64,000 bases of DNA, taken from Pseudomonas oryzicola (GTDB taxonomy: Bacteria > Pseudomonadota > Gammaproteobacteria > Pseudomonadales > Pseudomonadaceae). Under the pieces are notes generated by a model. That model was not told the origin of the DNA, did not search any database, and worked only from the letters and a program-made list of their open reading frames with translations. Below are positions 42,801 through 49,949 of this stretch, piece after piece (within the stretch, counting starts at the first letter, position 1; each line of letters opens with the position of its first letter). The stretch is taken from positions 2,195,001-2,259,000 of the forward strand of contig NZ_JABWRZ020000001.1 in assembly GCF_014269185.2 (NCBI RefSeq). Direction: 5' to 3'. The position numbers were made by a program, and so were the translations under genes.

Positions 42801-42825
42801 GCCCGCCGATGAGCGGGCTTTCTTT
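42801..42825 (+). terminator. Hairpin between the J remnant and the tail fibre
   Basis: GCCCGC and GCGGGC pair around CGATGA and are followed by TTTCTTTT; then GGAGAATCT and the fibre ATG. A hairpin of the same design precedes the endolysin gene at 46551-46575. Confidence 0.75.
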
Positions 42826-42839
42826 TGCCCGGAGAATCT

Positions 42840-44511
42840 ATGCGCTACAACACTGGCAACCCTGTTGGCTCTGACGGATCTAGCAGTCCTTTTGACCTTA
42901 ATGATAACGCCGGCATTATAGATTTATGGGCAAATGATCGGTCAAAGCGGAGCGTGCCTGATCGCTTGGGGGCGCCCAGGAAAACTGTTTTTGGCCTTGA
43001 ACAGCAGGTAAACGACTTCCTGGCAAATCAGGGGTATGAGCCTGTTGTTCTTAATTATGTAGATGGGCAGCCACTGGTTGTCGAAAGATCGACTCAGCTC
43101 TTAATGCGGGAAAACATTTTATACAGCGCCAGGCTTCCTGCGACATTTCCAGTGGTTCTATCAGGTGATTGGCTTGACGATCAGGCAGAGCTTGTGACTC
43201 AGGTGGACAGAGACTTTAAGGTTAGAGTCAATAAGGAAGTTATTCCGGTCTCTGAAAATATTATTGTAAAAATTCCGTCTGATTATCCAGATATTCAGTC
43301 GGCTCTTGATGACCTTTACACAAAAGGTGCGAGCAAGGAGTTTAGAGTCGATGTAGTGGTTGAATCAGGTCATCGACTGAAGAAGGGGTTTAGGATTATT
43401 GACAAGGACCTGTCGTTTGTCACGATCAAGTCCGTTGATTCTGTTGTTTATCCTGCGGCAGACTTTGAGCATGCTTCAAATTCTGATATAGGCTTGGATC
43501 AAATCGTAGCTAGGACCAGTAAGATAGGTTTTTTGTCGATTAGGTCGAGGGCGCCGGTATGGGATATTCTGGTTGATATGGAAAGCGTTCCAACTGTGTA
43601 TGGCTATGTGCTCAATGCCGGAAGTTACGGCTACATAAGGTCGTTCAAGGGAGTTGTTCGGACATCAGACCCATCTCAGTCTGCAGGTTCAAACATCATC
43701 GTTGCGGGCAACAGTACCCTCGATGCAATGCACGCATATGCCTATGACAGCCTAGTGTCTGCAATCACTGTCACTCATCGATCGAACGCCAACATTGCTG
43801 AGCTCGTCGCAACCGGCACTACCGGGATTGGTATTGATGTTTCTCGGGGGTCAACGGTTTATGCCAATCTATCTAATGTTAGCGGTCGGGAATATGGCAT
43901 CGATGCTCGACGCTGCTTCCTGGCTGCTCAAGGCGCTATTTTTTCTGGCTGTACATCAGCAGCGATACGTGCCAGCCTTGATGCGAAAGTTGTGGCGGTT
44001 GACGCTGTAATTACCGGATCCACACCGGCGTTTAACTTCATCATGCCAGAAGGGGGGGGCAGATATTTCTGTAACAAACGCAACGGTAAATGGTGTAGCC
44101 CTAAATGCTTCCCACGTTTACCAAGCCGGCGGTGTGAACAAGGTCACGGGTAGGGGCATAGTTTTTAATCAAAATCAGCGTGACTCGCATCCAATCTACC
44201 TGATGGCAGGCGGCGCTACACGGCAAAGCTCTGGTTCGCTTTCCGTTGCCGCTACGTCTTTTGCGATGGCTTTTTCTCGCACAGACACCGGCTATTTCGC
44301 AGGCGGTGTGATCTATGGAAACGACGTGGGTTTCCGTCTGACGTGCGATGGTTCGGTCTTGATAGAGGATGTCAGCAGGGTGATCGGCGGGACTTCGGTT
44401 TCAGTAGCGTTCGTTCCGCCGTTCACTTTTGCATCCAGCTGCACGCTGGAGGTCTACAACCGCGCCAGCGTTACAGCCAACGTTGCTTACCGGCTGACCG
44501 AGTATCGGTAG
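42840..44511 (+). pseudogene. Tail fibre/spike gene with a frameshift at a G8 tract (possibly phase-variable)
   Basis: GGAG precedes the ATG. The first frame gives MRYNTGNPVGSDGSSSPFDL and continues 403 residues to EG at 44051, with a pectate-lyase-like solenoid (repeated short strands such as VAGNSTLDAMHAYAYDSLVS). The G8 run at 44052-44059 then sends it into 34 wrong residues and a stop at 44153. With seven Gs the frame continues as ADISVTNATVNGVALNASHV, YQAGGVNKVTGRGIVFNQNQ to a stop at 44511, ending in a compact domain. The uninterrupted product would be 556 residues. Composition is AT-rich compared with the tail gene before it. Confidence 0.75.
44052..44059. repeat. G8 homopolymer tract at the frameshift
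   Basis: Eight consecutive G between CCAGAA and CAGATA. Loss of one G restores the long reading frame. Tracts of this length slip readily in replication and are also prone to sequencing error. Confidence 0.9.
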
Positions 44512-44527
44512 CCGGTGCTTTTGATGG

Positions 44528-46498
44528 TCAGTTGTCGGCAACATCCTGGCGGGAGAGGTTGAGCAGGGATTTCGGAATCATCCCCGTCTTCACGGCGATC
44601 TGTCCGAGCTTCTCGGAGCCAGCACGACTCAGGTGTCCGCCGTCATAGTAGAGCTGTGTCTTGCCAGAGAATGCTGAGCAAGTTTTCCCATCACAGATAA
44701 GATCGCGCACACTGAAGTAGGAAACATTGGCGCGTTGCTCTACACGCTTGATGATTTCCTTGTTGATGTTCATTTCTCCAGAGTCGGCAAGAATAGTTTT
44801 GCCGCCGCAATCGATAAATGGAATTTTCAATGCTTTCTCAGAGCATTGTCTGTCGATAGCGTTAAATGTCGGTGCTTTTAGCGCAACAATTATGCGCTTT
44901 CCGCTGATGCTTAGCTCGTCGAGCATTGCGTCGAAATCTTCGAAGAACGCTACTTTGTCCACTGGATAGTAAGATGGCCAGCTTGCGCCAACGATAATTG
45001 TGTCGTATTTGGCCATCTGCCTTTGAACTTCAGCAAAGTAGGATGGGCAACTTACCTTATACCCTTCCTTGATGTACCGAACGCTTCTCTGCCCAGGAAA
45101 TGGCGGGCATGCATGGTGCTCGACGTTTCTCATGGCTACGCCCTGGGCCTTGGCAATCTCGTTCAGATAGCCGGCAAAATGCGCTGCGTTCGAGTCACCA
45201 ATGAGTAGGGCGGTAACCGGTTTTGTAGTGTCACCAAATATGCATTTTTCCGCAGTGAACAGCTCTGGCTTGAATGCATTCTGGCAAACGTAAGGAGCTG
45301 ATGCCGCTGGCTCAGAGCCAGAGCGATTGGCTGCCAATGCTTCCTGATAACCAGTTGGGTTGATCGGTGCGATCAAGCCATTACTCACGTACAGGATGCC
45401 AGCGAAGGAAAGCGCAGCCGCCGCGGATGTCGGTATCGCCAGAGTGAACTTCCAACCTTTATTACCTCGGAATGGAACCTCGATCAGGTGGTAACTGAAC
45501 ATGGTCAGCGCGAACATGACGGCGGCACAGGTTAAGTTGCCAAGGGTGTCCGGCTCACCAAAGGCGTAGCGATAAAATGCCAGGACTGGCCAATGCCAAA
45601 GGTAGAGCGAGAAAGACACCAGGCCGGTCGCTACCATTGGACGGATAGCCAGAGCGCCACCAACCAAAGTCTTACCAAAGCTTCCTGCTGCCATTACCAA
45701 GGCAGCGCCGAAGGCGGGAACAACCGCAATAAAGCCGGGGAATCCTTCTGCTTCACGAACGAAGGCGAGTGACCAAGCGAGCAGAAGTGCGCCTGCTGCC
45801 GCCATGACTTGGGCATATAGTGGATTAACCCGCCCCTTGAACGCCTCTGCACCAAAGAAAGCGATTCCACCAATAAGCAGCTCCCCTGCACGAGCTGGAA
45901 GCATGTAATAGGCAAAGGTCGGGTCGGTCGCCAACTTGATCTGCCCGTACCCAAAAGAGGCTGCAGCGATCAGCGTTGCTACTCCAACCGTTGCGGCTCT
46001 GCCCCCAAACTTCAATGTGATCAGGAGCAGGGCGGGCCAAATCAGGTAGAACTGTTCCTCGACGCCCAAGGACCACATATGCAGCAGCGGCACAGTATCT
46101 GACGACGACGCGAAATAGCTGGTGTCGAGGAATTTCCAGAAATAGATGTTTGCAGCCGACACCGTTGACGCGATAGCTGACAGAGATAGGGCCTTCGCAT
46201 CGTCCGGCAACATGAAGACCGAGCCGAACAACAGGGTAGCCAGCGTTGCAAACAAGGCTGCCGGCAGAATTCGTCGAACTCGCCGCATGTAGAAGTCAGT
46301 AAACGAGAAGTTTCCAGCGGCCGCTTGTCTCGTCACGATCCCGGTAATAAGAAATCCCGAAATCACAAAGAAAATGTCAACTCCGACGAAACCGCCAGGT
46401 AGCCATTTCTTATTGAAGTGAAAAATTACCACAGCCAAAACGGCCAATGCCCTGAGCCCGTCGATATCCGGGCGGTAGGCTAAGTGTTTGCCTTGCAT
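44528..46498 (-). CDS. O-antigen-type acyltransferase with C-terminal SGNH domain
   Basis: 656 residues. The N-terminal ~360 residues are an acyltransferase-3 membrane domain with the signature LAYRPDIDGLRALAVLAVVI and catalytic FFVISGFLITG; TVPLLHMWSLGVEEQFYLIW and YLWHWPVLAFYRY follow. Then a periplasmic SGNH hydrolase-like domain: ALLIGDSNAAHFAGYL, and DGGHLSRAGSEKL (Asp-x-x-His) at the end. Such two-domain proteins acetylate O-antigen. Start chosen at MQGKHL; an ATG six codons upstream is possible. It runs opposite to the tail and lysis genes. Confidence 0.92.
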   Translation of the reverse strand: MQGKHLAYRPDIDGLRALAVLAVVIFHFNKKWLPGGFVGVDIFFVISGFLITGIVTRQAAAGNFSFTDFYMRRVRRILPAALFATLATLLFGSVFMLPDDAKALSLSAIASTVSAANIYFWKFLDTSYFASSSDTVPLLHMWSLGVEEQFYLIWPALLLITLKFGGRAATVGVATLIAAASFGYGQIKLATDPTFAYYMLPARAGELLIGGIAFFGAEAFKGRVNPLYAQVMAAAGALLLAWSLAFVREAEGFPGFIAVVPAFGAALVMAAGSFGKTLVGGALAIRPMVATGLVSFSLYLWHWPVLAFYRYAFGEPDTLGNLTCAAVMFALTMFSYHLIEVPFRGNKGWKFTLAIPTSAAAALSFAGILYVSNGLIAPINPTGYQEALAANRSGSEPAASAPYVCQNAFKPELFTAEKCIFGDTTKPVTALLIGDSNAAHFAGYLNEIAKAQGVAMRNVEHHACPPFPGQRSVRYIKEGYKVSCPSYFAEVQRQMAKYDTIIVGASWPSYYPVDKVAFFEDFDAMLDELSISGKRIIVALKAPTFNAIDRQCSEKALKIPFIDCGGKTILADSGEMNINKEIIKRVEQRANVSYFSVRDLICDGKTCSAFSGKTQLYYDGGHLSRAGSEKLGQIAVKTGMIPKSLLNLSRQDVADN

Positions 46499-46550
46499 TT
46501 TTGATTTCCCTGTCATGGGGCCGCTGAACCAACGGCGGATAATACCGTTT

Positions 46551-46575
46551 TGCCCGCATGTTGCGGGCTTTTTTG
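46551..46575 (+). terminator. Hairpin upstream of the endolysin gene
   Basis: TGCCCGCA and TGCGGGCT pair around TGT and are followed by TTTTTTGTGCCTGGAGAAAACC and the endolysin ATG. Same design as the hairpin at 42801. Confidence 0.7.
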
Positions 46576-46591
46576 TGCCTGGAGAAAACCA

Positions 46592-47038
46592 ATGGCAACA
46601 CCTCGAGGGGTCCGAAACAACAACCCCGGCAACATTGATTTCAACCCACGGAACGCCTGGCAGGGCCAGCTCGGCCTGGAGGTTGGCGTGGCCAAGCCGC
46701 GCTTCGCCCGGTTCGACGAGCCCGAGAATGGCATCCGCGCCCTGGGCAAGCTGCTGATCAACTACCGCTGCAAAGACGGCATGCCCGGGGTGGGCGGGAA
46801 GGGCATCGATACCGTGCTCGAGACCATTAGCCGCTGGGCGCCGAGCAGCGAGAACGACACCCAGGCCTACGCAGAAGCAGTTGCCAAGCGCTTGGGTGTG
46901 CGCCCAACCGACCCGATCAGCATCCAGGACCCGACCACCCTGCGTGGCCTGGTGGTTGGCATCATCGTGCATGAGAACGGTGGCAACCCGTACCCGGACC
47001 AGGTGATTGACGAGGGTGTGCGGAGAGCACTGGCATGA
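46592..47038 (+). CDS. Endolysin (peptidoglycan hydrolase of the P5/structural-lysin type)
   Basis: 148 residues with GGAGAA eight bases upstream. MATPRGVRNNNPGNIDFNPR, NAWQGQLGLE, RFARFDEPENGIRALGKLLI and ISRWAPSSENDTQAYAEAVA are the pattern of a phage lysozyme-fold murein hydrolase (RGxRNxNPGNI start). It has no signal peptide, so export depends on the holin. It overlaps the Rz-type gene by four bases. Confidence 0.85.
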   Translation: MATPRGVRNNNPGNIDFNPRNAWQGQLGLEVGVAKPRFARFDEPENGIRALGKLLINYRCKDGMPGVGGKGIDTVLETISRWAPSSENDTQAYAEAVAKRLGVRPTDPISIQDPTTLRGLVVGIIVHENGGNPYPDQVIDEGVRRALA

Positions 47039-47397
47039 ATATCTGGTTTGCGCGCACTGCTGGAGCGGGCCTGCTGATCCTGGCTGGAATGATTGTTGGC
47101 AGTTGGGCTACTACCAGCCGTTTCCGCCCAGCACTCGATGCTGCCCAGGACCAAGTGGCTGCATGCGCCGCTGCCCGGAACAATCTGGCCGGCCTGGCTG
47201 CAGAGCAAGGGAAGGCCTTGGGCGACCTGGCGCTGGCTGCGAACGAGCGTCAGGCAAGAGCCAAGCAGGGGATGGAGGAAGCCAGAACCAACGCGAATTT
47301 TGACTACGGCGCAGCGAATCGCCTGCTGCAGGAGCGTACCGGCGGCGACCAGTGCGCTGCCGCTTCCTCAATTATCGACAAGGAGCTTGATCTATGA
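47035..47397 (+). CDS. Rz: Rz-like inner-membrane spanin
   Basis: 120 residues. A single N-terminal membrane anchor (AGAGLLILAGMIVGSWAT) precedes a long coiled-coil periplasmic region (RPALDAAQDQVAACAAARNN, LAGLAAEQGKALGDLALAAN). Together with the following lipoprotein it should form the spanin complex that fuses inner and outer membranes at lysis. Overlaps the endolysin stop and the o-spanin start. Confidence 0.8.
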   Translation: MNIWFARTAGAGLLILAGMIVGSWATTSRFRPALDAAQDQVAACAAARNNLAGLAAEQGKALGDLALAANERQARAKQGMEEARTNANFDYGAANRLLQERTGGDQCAAASSIIDKELDL

Positions 47398-47654
47398 GGA
47401 TGCTGCTGATTTTGTGGGCGCTGGCGCTGGCAGGCTGCGGCGGTCGTGTTGAGCCGCAGGTCCAGTACGTGCGCGTCGAGGTACCGGTGCAGGTACCGTG
47501 CCGGGCGCCTGAAGTCGCGGTGCCACCCTGGGCGTCCGCTGGCCTGCGCAAGGCCGACAGCCTGGAGGTAAAGGTGCGGGCGCTTCTGGCCGAACTACGA
47601 CAGCGGGCAGGGTACGAAAAGCAGCTCCAAGCGGCAGTGGCAGCTTGCCAGTAG
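47394..47654 (+). CDS. Rz1: Rz1-like outer-membrane lipoprotein spanin
   Basis: 86 residues: MRMLLILWALALAGCGGRVE carries the lipobox, and the mature part is Pro/Val-rich (VQYVRVEVPVQVPCRAPEVA, VPPWA), as in Rz1-type o-spanins, then a helical C-terminus. ATGA overlap with the Rz-like gene. A complete two-gene spanin therefore remains in the prophage. Confidence 0.83.
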   Translation: MRMLLILWALALAGCGGRVEPQVQYVRVEVPVQVPCRAPEVAVPPWASAGLRKADSLEVKVRALLAELRQRAGYEKQLQAAVAACQ

Positions 47655-47729
47655 ATAGCTGTTGCGGACAATTGTGCTCCATGCCTAAGCTGGCGAAATA
47701 ATGGCGCCTAAATATTGTCGGAGATATCC

Positions 47730-47957
47730 ATGTCGTACTCAGCACCTTTCATCACCGTCACCTTTACCTTGGTAGCAGGCCTTTTTGTCGGCTCAATGGC
47801 TATCAACATCATGGAAGCTAAAACCGATCTTGAAAGCTCAGCAGAGGCCTGCATCAGAGAAATGGCTATAGATAGAAACTCTGAGTGTGACAAGGCTGTA
47901 GCGGCAAAGGCGAAGGCGCTGCAGACAACGGCATCAGCACTTTTGCCGAAAAGCTAA
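47730..47957 (+). CDS. Small membrane-anchored protein, unknown
   Basis: 75 residues with GGAGA before the ATG: MSYSAPFITVTFTLVAGLFV, GSMAINIMEAKTDLESSAEA. One N-terminal membrane segment and a short exported domain with two Cys (EACIREMAIDRNSECDKAVA). It follows the spanins by 76 bases. The exported Cys pair resembles the other small envelope proteins of this element. Function unknown. Confidence 0.62.
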   Translation: MSYSAPFITVTFTLVAGLFVGSMAINIMEAKTDLESSAEACIREMAIDRNSECDKAVAAKAKALQTTASALLPKS

Positions 47958-48019
47958 GCAGCCGCCGGTGGGAAACCGCTGGCTGGTAGTAGAGGCGCTG
48001 GGAGGAGTATGCTTCAATG

Positions 48020-48035
48020 CTGTATAGATATACAG
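48020..48035 (+). promoter_or_regulatory. LexA (SOS) box
   Basis: CTGTATAGATATACAG is a CTG-N10-CAG palindrome matching the E. coli-type LexA consensus, with an AT-rich centre. It lies 28 bases ahead of the next gene's ATG. A weaker relative (ATGTATAAATATACAG) is at 48650-48665. Confidence 0.75.
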
Positions 48036-48047
48036 TATTGGTGCTAT

Positions 48048-48356
48048 ATGTACTTCCTCCTCGTTCGCCGCCGCGTGAATGGCGTGGCCATCCCTTCCGA
48101 TCAGCTAAAGAAAATCCAGCCTCTGCGGGCCGACATTCACATCGGCGACCACCACAGTGAGCCGCTGGGTCGGGAGTCGACCCAGGCCTGGGTGTTCAAC
48201 CCAACGCCTGGGCCCGACATCATTCCGCGGCTGCACGATGCCAAGGTCAACGGCATGGCCCAGCTCGGGATGAACATCAATGGGATCGAGGAGATCGACG
48301 GCGTGCTGTACGCGCAGTCGTGGTGGTGCCGGGCGGTAGGCGAGTATGGCAACTGA
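48048..48356 (+). CDS. SOS-controlled small phage protein, unknown
   Basis: 102 residues from ATG 48048 ([20 protein letters not shown]); GTG 48075 is an in-frame alternative and may be right because a -10-like TATATG overlaps the ATG. The protein is compact ([40 protein letters not shown]). A LexA box directly upstream suggests DNA-damage induction. It overlaps the following gene by 11 bases. No known family recognised. Confidence 0.65.
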   Translation: MYFLLVRRRVNGVAIPSDQLKKIQPLRADIHIGDHHSEPLGRESTQAWVFNPTPGPDIIPRLHDAKVNGMAQLGMNINGIEEIDGVLYAQSWWCRAVGEYGN

Positions 48357-48552
48357 CCTGCCGCAGGCCTGGGTGGCTGAACTGGACGATCAGGTCGCCC
48401 TGGTAGAAGATCCGGATGGCCGCGCGGCTGTGCTCAGTGAAATGGCCTATGCCGCGCATCGGCGGCAGGAGATCGACGAGGGTGACCTGGTGGACATGCT
48501 TGAGCTGGCCGAGGCGGCCAGGCTGTGGGCGCTGGAATGCGCTGATCTGTGA
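48346..48552 (+). CDS. Second gene of the SOS-boxed pair, unknown
   Basis: 68 residues, acidic: [40 protein letters not shown] and a helical end ([19 protein letters not shown]). Overlaps the preceding gene, so co-translated. Function unknown. Confidence 0.62.
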   Translation: MATDLPQAWVAELDDQVALVEDPDGRAAVLSEMAYAAHRRQEIDEGDLVDMLELAEAARLWALECADL

Positions 48553-48612
48553 GCGGCTATATAAAGGAAGGGAATCGGTCGGCAGTGCGCCAGAGAGGAA
48601 GGGTAGGAAGCG

Positions 48613-48642
48613 TGGGACAAATCTGGGACATCGAATGTCCCA
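48613..48642. repeat. Integrase/excisionase arm-type repeats, right end
   Basis: TGGGACA at 48613 and 48624 (11 bases apart) and inverted TGTCCCA at 48636, mirroring the set at 24303-24342. They lie 93 bases inside attR. Confidence 0.6.
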
Positions 48643-48734
48643 AATGATGATGTATAAATATACAGTTTAATTATGGGAAATCCTTGAAATACAAGGGGTT
48701 GTAAGGTTTACACCAACAAAATAGCACGTTGAAA

Positions 48735-48784
48735 CCGGATTGCAAATCCGTCTACGCCGGTTCGATTCCGACCTCGGCCTCCAC
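48735..48784. repeat. attR core (50-base direct repeat, 3' part of tRNA-Cys)
   Basis: Perfect copy of 24179-24228. It keeps the anticodon stem-loop 3' side, T arm and CCA of the tRNA but lacks the 5' part, so it is not a functional tRNA. Confidence 0.95.
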
Positions 48785-48790
48785 CATTCG

Positions 48791-48823
48791 AAAACCCCGC
48801 GGATTAACGTCTGCGGGGTTTTT
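48791..48823 (+). terminator. Terminator beyond attR (original tRNA-Cys terminator)
   Basis: AAAACCCCGC and GCGGGGTTTTTC pair. It is on the chromosome side of attR. Confidence 0.85.
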
Positions 48824-48991
48824 CTTTGTGTCTCAAAAAAGCCATGAGTTCCTGAACCAAAGGCATTGAGTTCCGAAATTTCAGCCTTTCGCGGGCTTGG
48901 CGATGGCGCTGCCTTCGCCGGGAAGGTGTTTATCGGTTAAGAGGGGGACGGCGCTGACGGGTAGCCCGTTGGTGTCAGATTTTGCGAAAGA

Positions 48992-49000
48992 TGGTATAAC
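48992..49000 (+). promoter_or_regulatory. Extended -10 promoter of lipoprotein A3
   Basis: TGGTATAAC is an extended -10. Compared with the prophage copy upstream of 31593, ten bases of the spacer are missing, so the former TTGCGA is now too close and this promoter would depend on the extended -10. Confidence 0.5.
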
Positions 49001-49029
49001 GCCCGACCATTTTCACAGGAAGGATCCTT

Positions 49030-49200
49030 ATGAAACGCACCATCATTGGCGCCATGCTCGTTGCCGTTGCTGCGCTGTCGTTGAGCGGTTGCTTCGAGTC
49101 CGAGGCCGAGAAGAAGGCGAAGGAGCAGCAAGAGGCCAGCGAAAAATTCTGGAAAATCACCCCGCCAGACCGGAGCAAGGACAAAGGGTTCAAGCCCTGA
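49030..49200 (+). CDS. Small lipoprotein A3 (56 residues), near copy of prophage A1
   Basis: Same design as A1: lipobox LSLSGC, charged helix, tail WKITPPDRSKDKGFKP. About 15 of 171 bases and five of 56 residues differ from A1 by my count, and similarity extends into upstream DNA and the terminator, where the A2 gene is missing. It lies outside attR, so it does not belong to the present prophage and is probably left from an earlier element. Its tail is intermediate between A1 and A2 (RSKDKGF against RSKSKGY). Confidence 0.78.
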   Translation: MKRTIIGAMLVAVAALSLSGCFESEAEKKAKEQQEASEKFWKITPPDRSKDKGFKP

Positions 49201-49294
49201 TCCATTGTAGTTCTTAACGCAGCCGACATTGGCGGCGTTTTCATATGGGTTTGAAAATCTGTATAACGGTGTACCACTTCAAAGGAATGAAATT

Positions 49295-49480
49295 ATGAAG
49301 CTAAGCGCTTTTCTGCTTATCTCTACTGCGATGCTATCGACGCCCATCATGGCCGCCGATGATCTGGACTATTCCGTGTCGGAAGAGCATTGCACGCCTG
49401 AATATTGGGAGAAACTCCCGGATAACGATAAGGCCGATGACTTGATCGACAGATGTGAGGATTTGAAACCATCCGAGTAG
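49295..49480 (+). CDS. Small exported protein with one Cys pair
   Basis: 61 residues with AAAGGAAT before the ATG: signal peptide MKLSAFLLISTAMLSTPIMA, then DDLDYSVSEEHCTPEYWEKL, PDNDKADDLIDRCEDLKPSE. The spacing of the two Cys (E-x-C-x-P-E-x-W...R-C) parallels that of the lipoprotein encoded at 49577 (N-C-A-P-E-M-Y...N-C-K). It follows A3 by 95 bases. Function unknown. Confidence 0.62.
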   Translation: MKLSAFLLISTAMLSTPIMAADDLDYSVSEEHCTPEYWEKLPDNDKADDLIDRCEDLKPSE

Positions 49481-49520
49481 TGGACGCCTGTGAAGCGCGC
49501 TGACTAATCGCCGAAGCTGG

Positions 49521-49544
49521 AAAAGGAGCCGTCAGGCTCCTTTT
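49521..49544. terminator. Bidirectional terminator
   Basis: AAAAGGAGCC and GGCTCCTTTT pair around GTCA, between the convergent exported-protein and lipoprotein genes. Confidence 0.85.
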
Positions 49545-49576
49545 CCAGCGGGGCGCGGCTCGACATGCTGAAGGAT

Positions 49577-49822
49577 TCAGTATTTGTCTTCGGCGCTTTT
49601 TTCAAACTTCCATGAAGTCATTTTTTTTGCGGCCAGGAAGCTCTTGCAGTTCGCAGTGAACTCGTTCCGGCTCGATTCTTTTGACAAACTAGCGAGGTTT
49701 TTCTGGTACATCTCAGGGGCGCAATTGTCTGCTGTTGGTTCAGGCACCTTCTCTTCCGTGCAACCTGCCAAGATCACAGCCAGTCCTAGAGTTGCAGTAA
49801 GCTTGGCCAATCTGATGTCCAT
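49577..49822 (-). CDS. Small lipoprotein with C-x-P-E motif (TrbK-like)
   Basis: 81 residues. MDIRLAKLTATLGLAVILAG, then C: lipobox VILAGC. Mature part ADNCAPEMYQKNLASLSKES, SRNEFTANCKSFLAAKKMTS. Cys pair and helical content resemble short 'entry-exclusion lipoprotein TrbK'-like proteins often annotated in prophages and plasmids; I am not certain of family membership. It lies convergent to the previous small exported protein. Confidence 0.65.
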   Translation of the reverse strand: MDIRLAKLTATLGLAVILAGCTEEKVPEPTADNCAPEMYQKNLASLSKESSRNEFTANCKSFLAAKKMTSWKFEKSAEDKY

Positions 49823-49949
49823 TTTTCGGTCCTTGTAAATAATATTCCGTCTACGTCATTTAGGGGCGATCGCGGATTGCCGGCGACAGCGTCCAGTTGA
49901 TGCCAGTTCTGATAGCAATTATATGGCACTCGCAGAAGAGCACACTCAG

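Larger units (their letters stand above)
24179..48784. mobile_element. Defective lambda-like prophage integrated in tRNA-Cys
   Basis: Bounded by a 50-base perfect direct repeat of the tRNA-Cys 3' part. An integrase gene sits at the left end, and the interior is a phage early region, recombination genes, lysis genes, tail fibre and accessory genes. The excised circle would be about 24.6 kb. No terminase, portal, capsid, tail tube, tape measure, CI/Cro repressor or replication initiator can be read. Two truncated-gene joints (about 35345 and about 41450-41520) account for the missing blocks. It should not make particles by itself. Confidence 0.93.

Noticed and set aside
40964..47654. A tailocin (R- or F-type pyocin) cluster
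   Set aside because: No sheath, tube, baseplate or tape-measure genes are present; only a tail-tip remnant and fibre remain.
24179..48784. CRISPR array or anti-CRISPR locus
   Set aside because: No regularly spaced repeats were seen, and no small gene beside an HTH matches an anti-CRISPR family I know.
48735..48784. A second tRNA-Cys gene
   Set aside because: The 5' 25 bases of the tRNA are absent; it is only the attR copy of the 3' part.
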